Translations under genes and position numbers: made by a program
Notes under the pieces: generated by a model
Databases searched by the model: none
Told to the model about the DNA's origin: nothing
Seen by the model: the letters and a program-made list of their open reading frames with translations, nothing else
Shown here: piece by piece, positions 57,556 through 64,000 of the stretch
Numbering within the stretch: position 1 is the stretch's first letter
How the letters are laid out: every line of letters begins with the position of its first letter
Assembly: GCF_026712185.1 (NCBI RefSeq)
Contig: NZ_JAPPUX010000001.1
Span: forward strand, 868,001-932,000
Reading direction: 5' to 3'
Source of the DNA: Nocardioides pini
GTDB lineage: Bacteria > Actinomycetota > Actinomycetes > Propionibacteriales > Nocardioidaceae
DNA: 64,000 nt

Positions 57556-58674
57556 ATGCCCAGCGCCACCCCTAGCGCCATAGAGGTCCGCAAGGTCCCC
57601 ATCCACTCCGTGGCCGACGCCTCGGAGCTGACCAAGCTCGTCGACGACGGCGTCATCGCCGCCGACCGGGTCTTCGCGATCATCGGCAAGACCGAGGGCA
57701 ACGGCGGCGTCAACGACTACACGCGGATCATCGCCGACCGTGCCTTCCGCGAGGCGCTGGTCGCCAAGGGCGCCGACCCGGAGCAGGTCAAGGGCATCCC
57801 GATCGTCTGGTCCGGCGGCACCGACGGCGTGATCAGCCCCCACGCCACGATCTTCGCGACGACCGACGTCCCGGCGGACGACCCGTCGCGCGAGGAGATG
57901 AGGCTGACCGCCGGCTTCGCGATGAGCGAGGCGATCCTGCCCGAGGAGATCGGCTACACCGCGATGATCGAGAAGGTCGCGGCGGGCGTGAAGGTCGCCA
58001 TGGAGCGCGCCGGGATCACCGACCCGGCCGACGTCCACTACGTGCAGACGAAGACCCCGCTGCTCACCATCCACACCATCCGTGACGCCAAGTCGCGCGG
58101 CAAGACGGTGTGGACCGAGCACACCCATGAGTCGATGGACCTCTCCAACGGCGTCACCGGCCTCGGCATCGCCGTCGCCCTCGGCGAGATCGAGATGCCC
58201 ACCGACGCCGACGTCATGCACAACCGCGAGCTCTACTCGTCGGTGGCCTCGTGCTCCTCGGGAGTCGAGCTCGACCAGGCGCAGATCGTGGTCGTGGGCA
58301 ACGCGAAGGGCGTGGGCGGTCGCTACCGCATCGGCCACTCGGTGATGAAGGACGCCCTCGACGCCGACGGCATCTGGGAGGCGATCCGGTCCGCCGGCCT
58401 CGACCTGCCCGATCGGCCGCGCACCAGCGACCTCGACGGCCGGCTGGTCAACGTCTTCCTCAAGTGCGAGGCCAGCCAGGACGGCATGGTCCGCGGGCGC
58501 CGCAACGCGATGCTCGACGACTCCGACGTGCACTGGCACCGCCAGATCAAGTCCTGCGTCGGCGGCGTGACCGCCGCGGTCACCGGCGACCCGGCGGTCT
58601 TCGTCTCGGTCTCCGCCGCCCACCAGGGGCCCGAGGGCGGCGGCCCGGTCGCGGCGATCGTCGACCTGGGCTGA
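57556..58674 (+). CDS. Ring-opening amidohydrolase, AtzD/TrzD/barbiturase family
   Basis: A 372-residue protein of the cyanuric acid amidohydrolase/barbiturase family. The three-fold related Ser stretches are present: WSGGTDGV at Ser86, [10 protein letters not shown] at Ser234-235, and [14 protein letters not shown] at Ser351/353. The family opens fully oxidised rings: cyanurate to carboxybiuret, or barbiturate to ureidomalonate. I cannot tell the two apart from sequence alone; the uracil-type permease and hydroxylase favour barbiturate. AAAGGA precedes the ATG. It is co-transcribed with the carbamate kinase. Confidence 0.9.
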   Translation: MPSATPSAIEVRKVPIHSVADASELTKLVDDGVIAADRVFAIIGKTEGNGGVNDYTRIIADRAFREALVAKGADPEQVKGIPIVWSGGTDGVISPHATIFATTDVPADDPSREEMRLTAGFAMSEAILPEEIGYTAMIEKVAAGVKVAMERAGITDPADVHYVQTKTPLLTIHTIRDAKSRGKTVWTEHTHESMDLSNGVTGLGIAVALGEIEMPTDADVMHNRELYSSVASCSSGVELDQAQIVVVGNAKGVGGRYRIGHSVMKDALDADGIWEAIRSAGLDLPDRPRTSDLDGRLVNVFLKCEASQDGMVRGRRNAMLDDSDVHWHRQIKSCVGGVTAAVTGDPAVFVSVSAAHQGPEGGGPVAAIVDLG

Positions 58675-58739
58675 GGTCCGTCCCCATCCCTCCGCGGGGC
58701 CGGCAGGACACTGTCGGTCCCGCGTGATGGGGTGTCCCC

Positions 58740-61700
58740 ATGAGCACCACGTCCACCCGCTACCGCCTGGTGCGGCCCGAGCGCGAGGTCGTCGTCCCGC
58801 AGCTCGACGAGCACCAGCAGCGCGTGGTCGACCACGAGGGCGGCCCGCTCCTCGTGCTCGCCGGTCCCGGCACCGGCAAGACGACGACGCTCGTCGAGGC
58901 GATCGTCGACCGCATCGAGCACCGCGGCGCCGCGCCCGACTCGGTGCTGGCCCTCACCTTCTCCCGCAAGGCCGCCGAGCAGCTGCGCGACCGCGTCACG
59001 GCCCGGGTCGCCCGCACGACGTCCGCCGCCGCGTGCTCGACGTTCCACTCCTTCGCCTACGCGCTGGTCCGGAAGTACGCACCGGCCGAGCTCTACGAGG
59101 GCGCCATCCGGCTGCTGTCCGCGCCCGAGGCCGACGTCGTGCTGCGCGAGCTGCTCCGCGACAACCCCGAGTCGGTCGTCTGGCCCGAGCCGCTGCGCCG
59201 CGCCGTCGGCACCCGCGGCTTCGTCCGGGAGGTGCAGGCCGTGCTGGCGCGGGCCAGGGAGAAGGGCCTCGACCCGGCCGGCCTCCGCGCGCTCGGCATC
59301 GAGCACGACCTGCCCGAGCTCATCGCCGCGGGGCTGTTCCTCGAGCAATACCTCACGGTCCTCGACAACCTCGGCGCCACTGATTACGCCGACCTCATCC
59401 GCCGCGCGGTCATCGAGGCCGAGGCCCACCGCGACGAGCTGCGGGCGCGCTACGCGCACGTGTTCGTCGACGAGTATCAGGACACCGACCCGGGCCAGGT
59501 CGCGCTGCTCCGTGCGATCGCCGGTGACGGTCGTGACCTCACGGTCGTCGGGGACCCGCACCAGTCGATCTACGGCTTCCGCGGGGCCGACGTGCGCGGC
59601 ATCCTCGACTTCCCGGCGAGCTTCCCGACCACCTCCGGTGCCCCGGCGCCGGTCGTGGTGCTGCAGCGCACCCGGCGGTTCGGGTCGCGCATCCTGCTGG
59701 GTGCCGGTCGCGTGGCGAGCCGGCTGACGCTGACCGGCAGCATCTCCCCGGAGGCGCGCGAGGCGTTCCTCTCGCCCGAGGCCGTGCCCGGCCCGCAGGG
59801 GGAGGGTCGCGTCGAGGTGGTCACCTACGACACCGAGCGCGCCGAGGCCGAGCGGCTGGCCGACCTGCTGCGCCGTGCCCACCTCGAGGACGGCATCGCC
59901 TGGGACCGGATGGCCGTCCTCGTCCGCTCCGGCCGCACGAGCATCCCGCCGCTGCGCCGTGCGCTGGCCGCCGCGGGCGTGCCCGTCGAGGTGGCCTCCG
60001 ACGACCTGCCGCTCGTCCACGACCCGGCCGTCGTGCCCCTGCTGGACGCCCTGCGCGCGGTCGTCAACCTCGACAACGACGACCCCGACTCGCCGGGCTT
60101 CCTCGACCCGGGCCGGATCGAGTCTCTGCTCCTCTCGCCGCTCGGCGGGCTCGACGCCTCCGACCTGCGGGCGCTCGTGCGCCGCCTCCGCACGCGCGAG
60201 AAGGAGCTGCCCGACGCGACCGCCCGGCGCACCAGCCGCGAGCTGCTCCGCCTCGCGGTGGTCGAGGAGGGCTTCCTCGACGGGATCGAGGGCCCCGACG
60301 TCGAGCGCGCCGTCGCCCTGGCCGCGCTCCTGCGCTCGGGCGCGACGATGCTCGCCGACCGGTCGAGCGTCGAGGACGTGCTGTGGCACTTCTGGTCCGA
60401 GACGTCCTGGCCACAGCGGCTGCGCCGGCAGGTCGACCTCGGGGGAGCGGGTGCGCGGCGGGCCCACCGCGACCTCGACGCGATCGTCGCGCTCTTCGAC
60501 CTGGCCTCGCGCGTGGTCGACCAGCGCGAGCACATCGGCGTCCAGGCCTTCTTCTCCAACGTGGTCGAGCAGCAGCTGCCTGCCGACACGCTCGCCGAGC
60601 AGGGCGTGCGCGGCAAGGCCGTCCGGCTGCTCACCGCCCACCGCTCCAAGGGGCTCGAGTGGGACCTCGTCGTCGTGGCCCACGTCCAGCAGGAGGGCTG
60701 GCCCGACCTGCGCCGCCGCACGACCCTGCTCGGCGCCGACCGGATCGGCGTCGACGCCTCGGGTCACCCCGACCTGGTCCCGCCGGTGACCACCCGCGCG
60801 CTGCTGATGGAGGAGCGCCGCCTCTTCTACGTCGCCTGCACCCGCGCGCGACGCCGGCTGGTCGTGACCGCCGTCCGGTCGCCCGACGACGACGGCGAGC
60901 AGCCGTCGCGGTTCCTCGAGGAGCTCGGCGTCACGATCGAGCACCAGGACGGCCGGCCGCCACGGCCGCTGTCGCTCGGCGGCCTCGTCGCCGAGCTCAG
61001 GCGCCACGCCGCCGACCCGGCGGTCTCGCCGGCGCTCCGCGAGGCGGCTGCCCGGCGGCTCGCCGCGCTCGCCGCCGAGGAGGTCGACGGCCGCCAGCTC
61101 GTGCCGACCGCCGACCCCTCGTCGTGGTGGGGCACCCGCAGCGCCACCCGGTCCGTCGAGCCGATCCGCGACCCCGACCGGCCGGTGCCGATCTCGGCGA
61201 GCATGCTCGACTCGATCCTGCTGTGCCCGGCGCAGTGGTTCTTCGAGCGCGAGGCCGGCGGCGTCTCGGCCGTGCACCAGTCGGCCAACCTCGGCCAGAT
61301 CCTCCACGCCCTCGCCGAGCGGGTGGCCGTCGGTGAGCTGCCCGCGGAGGTCGAGCCGCTGATGGCCGAGGTCGAGGCCGTCTGGGACCGGCTCGCGTTC
61401 CGCACCCCGTGGTCCCGCCAGCGGGAGCTCGCCCGGATCCGCAAGGCCGTCGCCCGGTTCGTCCGGTGGCACCTCGACAACCCGCGCCAGGTGCTCGGCG
61501 CCGAGCAGCGCTTCCAGAGCACCGTCGACGTCGACGGCCGCCCGGTGATGCTCACCGGCTTCGCCGACCGGCTCGAGATCGACGACTCGGGCCGGGTGGT
61601 CGTCGTCGACTTCAAGAGCGCCCGCACCGCGCCGTCCGGCCCGGCCGTGGCGGGCAACCTCCAGCTCGCCCTCTACCAGTACGCCGTCGACGCGGGCGCG

Positions 61701-61973
61701 CTCGACGAGGCCGCCGGCCGCCCCGTCGCCTCCGGCGGCGCCGAGCTGGTGCAGCTCGGCATCGACGACGACTCCTCGAGCGCCAAGGTCCAGGGCCAGC
61801 CCGCGCACGCCGTCGACGGGCCGGAGCGCACCGTCCTGCGGGAGGGCCTGGCCCGCGCAGCCGCCCTGGTCCGCGCCGAGACCTTCCCCGCGACGGCCGG
61901 CCCGCACTGCCGCGACTGCCCGTTCGTGGCCATCTGCCCGGCCAAGGGCGCAGGGAGCGTGACCGTCCAGTGA
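58740..61973 (+). CDS. adnA: AdnA: UvrD-like helicase-nuclease subunit
   Basis: A 1077-residue UvrD/Rep-family protein with a C-terminal RecB-like nuclease. Walker A is GPGTGKTT at residues 42-49, Walker B VDEYQDTD with Asp244-Glu245, and motif VI RRLFYVACTRARRRL. The nuclease domain has VVVVDFKSA, and four cysteines for an iron-sulfur cluster are visible: Cys829 in LLCPAQWFFE, then Cys1057, Cys1060 and Cys1066 in CRDCPFVAIC. This is the actinobacterial AdnA that pairs with AdnB in end resection of double-strand breaks. It overlaps adnB by 4 bases. Confidence 0.88.
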   Translation: MSTTSTRYRLVRPEREVVVPQLDEHQQRVVDHEGGPLLVLAGPGTGKTTTLVEAIVDRIEHRGAAPDSVLALTFSRKAAEQLRDRVTARVARTTSAAACSTFHSFAYALVRKYAPAELYEGAIRLLSAPEADVVLRELLRDNPESVVWPEPLRRAVGTRGFVREVQAVLARAREKGLDPAGLRALGIEHDLPELIAAGLFLEQYLTVLDNLGATDYADLIRRAVIEAEAHRDELRARYAHVFVDEYQDTDPGQVALLRAIAGDGRDLTVVGDPHQSIYGFRGADVRGILDFPASFPTTSGAPAPVVVLQRTRRFGSRILLGAGRVASRLTLTGSISPEAREAFLSPEAVPGPQGEGRVEVVTYDTERAEAERLADLLRRAHLEDGIAWDRMAVLVRSGRTSIPPLRRALAAAGVPVEVASDDLPLVHDPAVVPLLDALRAVVNLDNDDPDSPGFLDPGRIESLLLSPLGGLDASDLRALVRRLRTREKELPDATARRTSRELLRLAVVEEGFLDGIEGPDVERAVALAALLRSGATMLADRSSVEDVLWHFWSETSWPQRLRRQVDLGGAGARRAHRDLDAIVALFDLASRVVDQREHIGVQAFFSNVVEQQLPADTLAEQGVRGKAVRLLTAHRSKGLEWDLVVVAHVQQEGWPDLRRRTTLLGADRIGVDASGHPDLVPPVTTRALLMEERRLFYVACTRARRRLVVTAVRSPDDDGEQPSRFLEELGVTIEHQDGRPPRPLSLGGLVAELRRHAADPAVSPALREAAARRLAALAAEEVDGRQLVPTADPSSWWGTRSATRSVEPIRDPDRPVPISASMLDSILLCPAQWFFEREAGGVSAVHQSANLGQILHALAERVAVGELPAEVEPLMAEVEAVWDRLAFRTPWSRQRELARIRKAVARFVRWHLDNPRQVLGAEQRFQSTVDVDGRPVMLTGFADRLEIDDSGRVVVVDFKSARTAPSGPAVAGNLQLALYQYAVDAGALDEAAGRPVASGGAELVQLGIDDDSSSAKVQGQPAHAVDGPERTVLREGLARAAALVRAETFPATAGPHCRDCPFVAICPAKGAGSVTVQ

Positions 61974-64000
61974 CCGAGCAGACCGTCGAGCCGCTCCGGC
62001 TCGACACCCCCGAGGACCTCCGGGTCCTGATGAAGGCGAAGCACGCCGCCAGCGACGAGCAGTGGGCCGCGATCACCGCGCCCCTGCGACCCACCGTCGT
62101 GGTCGCCGGCGCCGGCAGCGGCAAGACCACCCTCATGGCGCAGCGCGTCGTCTGGCTGGTCGCCACCGGCAAGGTCCGCCCCGAGGAGGTCCTCGGCCTG
62201 ACCTTCACGACGAAGGCGGCCGCAGAGCTCCGCCAGCGGGTCACCAAGGCCCTCGGTGACGCCGGGCTGCTCGACCGCTCGGTCGTCGCGGAGGGGGAGG
62301 ACGTCCTCGAGCCCACCGTTGCCACCTACCACGCCTACGCCGCCAACCTCCTCACCGACCACGGCCTCCGGATCGGCCACGAGCCCGACACCCGGGTCGT
62401 CTCCGACGCCTCCCGCTACCAGCTCGGCGCCCGCGTCATCGAGCGCTTCACCGGCCACATCGAGCTGCTGACCGACCACCCCGCGACCGCCATCCAGAAC
62501 CTCCTCGCCCTCGACGGCGCGATGAGCGAGCACCTCGTCAGCGAGGACGACGTACGGCGGACCGACGAGGAGGCGCGTCGTGGCTTCGCACGCGCCATCG
62601 CCGAGGAGGAGGCCGGCAAGGCGCGCAAGACCTACCTCGAGCCGCCCGCCCGGGCGATCAACGCCATCGACCGCCGTGCCGAGCTGATCCAGCTCGTCAG
62701 CGGCTACCGCAAGCTCAAGGCCGACCTCGGCCTGATGGACTTCGGCGACCAGATCGCCCTCGCCGCGCGTCTCGTCGACGACCAGCCCGAGGTGGGCCAG
62801 ATCGAGCGGGCGCGCTTCAAGGTCGTGCTGCTCGACGAGTACCAGGACACCTCGGTCGCCCAGGCCACGATGCTCGCGCGGCTGTTCTCCGGCCCCGACG
62901 ACGAGCACGGCCTCGGCCACCCGGTGATGGCGGTCGGTGACCCCAACCAGGCGATCTACGGCTGGCGCGGCGCGTCGGTCTCCAACATCCTCAACTTCGC
63001 CGAGACCTTCCCGGCCGCCGACGGCGAGCCCGGCCGGCTGCCGCTGACGGTCAACCGTCGTTCCGACCGCCGCATCCTGGAGGTCGCCAACCGGCTCGCC
63101 CAGCCGCTGCTCGACGCCTACGGCGACAAGGTCGCCCGGCTCCGTCCGGCCGAGATCGCGCAGGAGGGCCGCGTCGAGACCCGGGTCCACGAGCGGGCGA
63201 TCGACGAGCTGGCCTGGCTGGCCGACGCCGTGAAGGAGGCCCACGCCGCCGGCACCGACTGGTCCGACATCGGCGTGCTGAGCCGCGACAACGCCCAGGG
63301 CGAGGAGGTCTACGACACCCTCACGTCCGCGGGGATCCCGGTCGAGATCGTCGGCCTCTCCGGCCTCGTCCGGCTCCCCGAGGTCGCCGAGGTCGTCGCC
63401 ACGCTGACGCTGCTCCACGACGTCACCGCCAACACCTCCATGCTCACCCTGCTCACCGGCCCGCGCTGGGCGATCGGGCCCCGTGACCTCCGGCTGCTCG
63501 CGCTGCGGGCCGCCGAGATCGCGGGCGTCCGCGGTCGCAGGGAGGCCGCGACGGTCGCCGACCAGCTCCTCCAGATCGCCGACGGCATCGACGCGGCCGA
63601 GCTGCCCGCCCTGAGCGACGCCGTCGAGTCGCCCGGCGAGGCGGCCTACTCACCCGAGGCGCTCGACCGGTTCGCCCTCCTCGCCGCCGAGCTGCGCCGG
63701 CTGCGCACCCACGTCGGCGACCCCCTGCTCGACGTGGTGCGCCGGATCATCGACACCACCGGCGTCGACGTCGAGCTCGCGTCGGCGACCTCGCCCGCGG
63801 CGGCCGCGCGTCGCGACAACCTCGACCTCTTCGTGAAGGCCGTGGCGGAGTTCCAGTCGGTCGACGGCGACGTCACCCTGCCGGCCCTCCTGGCCTACCT
63901 CACCGCCGAGGACGACCAGGGCAACGGCCTCGACGTCGCCACGCCGACCGCGGCCGACTCGGTCAAGCTGCTGACGGTCCACCGCGCCAAGGGCCTCGAG
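61970..64000 (+). CDS. adnB: AdnB: UvrD-like helicase-nuclease subunit, 5' portion
   Basis: Open from a GTG that overlaps the adnA stop (GTGA) to the window edge, 677 codons; the gene continues beyond. Walker A is AGAGSGKTT at residues 46-54, followed by LGLTFTTKAAAELRQRV, then VVLLDEYQDT (Walker B), MAVGDPNQAIYGWRGA and, at the very end, LLTVHRAKGLE. In mycobacteria AdnB is the main motor of the AdnAB complex. The C-terminal nuclease should lie outside the window. The order adnA-adnB is that of M. tuberculosis Rv3202c-Rv3201c. Confidence 0.9.
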   Translation, partial: MTEQTVEPLRLDTPEDLRVLMKAKHAASDEQWAAITAPLRPTVVVAGAGSGKTTLMAQRVVWLVATGKVRPEEVLGLTFTTKAAAELRQRVTKALGDAGLLDRSVVAEGEDVLEPTVATYHAYAANLLTDHGLRIGHEPDTRVVSDASRYQLGARVIERFTGHIELLTDHPATAIQNLLALDGAMSEHLVSEDDVRRTDEEARRGFARAIAEEEAGKARKTYLEPPARAINAIDRRAELIQLVSGYRKLKADLGLMDFGDQIALAARLVDDQPEVGQIERARFKVVLLDEYQDTSVAQATMLARLFSGPDDEHGLGHPVMAVGDPNQAIYGWRGASVSNILNFAETFPAADGEPGRLPLTVNRRSDRRILEVANRLAQPLLDAYGDKVARLRPAEIAQEGRVETRVHERAIDELAWLADAVKEAHAAGTDWSDIGVLSRDNAQGEEVYDTLTSAGIPVEIVGLSGLVRLPEVAEVVATLTLLHDVTANTSMLTLLTGPRWAIGPRDLRLLALRAAEIAGVRGRREAATVADQLLQIADGIDAAELPALSDAVESPGEAAYSPEALDRFALLAAELRRLRTHVGDPLLDVVRRIIDTTGVDVELASATSPAAAARRDNLDLFVKAVAEFQSVDGDVTLPALLAYLTAEDDQGNGLDVATPTAADSVKLLTVHRAKGLE

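Noticed and set aside
58323-61907. 1194-codon open frame on the minus strand opposite adnA
   Set aside because: It is a GC-bias shadow. The plus strand has a complete set of helicase and nuclease motifs over the same bases.

Overview
The window is chromosomal DNA from a very GC-rich actinobacterium. Third codon positions are almost all G or C, GTG starts are common, and genes are joined by ATGA or GTGA overlaps. About a dozen genes have a -10-like hexamer 6-7 bases before the start codon and no ribosome binding site, which suggests leaderless transcripts. The protein set (DUF5302, DUF3107, a MoeZ fusion, AdnA/AdnB, a SARP-type regulator) fits a Nocardioides-like member of the Nocardioidaceae. 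The genus is an inference. No rRNA, tRNA, CRISPR array, insertion sequence or phage gene was found.

Bases 1-21.7 kb are mostly core genes: a MaoC hydratase, a sulfotransferase/methyltransferase pair, an MFS exporter, phosphatases, a ParA ATPase, an RhlE-type helicase, a MiaE-like protein, DUF3107 with its TetR neighbour, a secreted M6 protease, moeZ, a secreted serine protease, a MoxR/DUF58/DUF4129 operon, an alkyltransferase-like protein and an acyltransferase. This order matches the region of Mycobacterium tuberculosis around Rv3201c-Rv3213c as I recall it. The next members of that block, adnA and adnB, appear only at 58.7 kb. Bases 21.8-58.7 kb therefore look like a 37-kb accessory insertion. 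Its left edge carries a three-copy tandem stem-loop repeat.

The accessory region is rich in nitrogen-heterocycle catabolism. It holds a DUF1116/FdrA/DUF2877 operon divergent from a PucR regulator, a UraA-type permease followed by a three-subunit molybdenum hydroxylase with its CoxG-like partner and an amidase, a HyuA/HyuB pair, and a carbamate kinase followed by an AtzD/barbiturase-family ring-opening amidohydrolase. Together they suggest a route: a pyrimidine is imported, oxidised and ring-opened, its carbamoyl group is removed as carbamoyl phosphate by the FdrA complex, and ATP is regained by carbamate kinase. The individual families are firm. The assembled pathway and its substrate (uracil/barbiturate) are inference.

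Other accessory genes are a MaoC/OsmC/two-flavoprotein operon followed by a SARP-STAND regulator, a group II globin-like protein with a LanC-like protein that has a Cys-Cys-Gly zinc site, a NarL-type two-component system, and an SPFH/RCK_C/permease trio. Non-coding items include a 44-base palindromic element in two copies, overlapping operator-like palindromes before the carbamate kinase gene, a shared 11-base motif before the pucR and permease operons, and a 467-base structured gap with a T-tailed terminator on the minus strand that no annotated gene explains.
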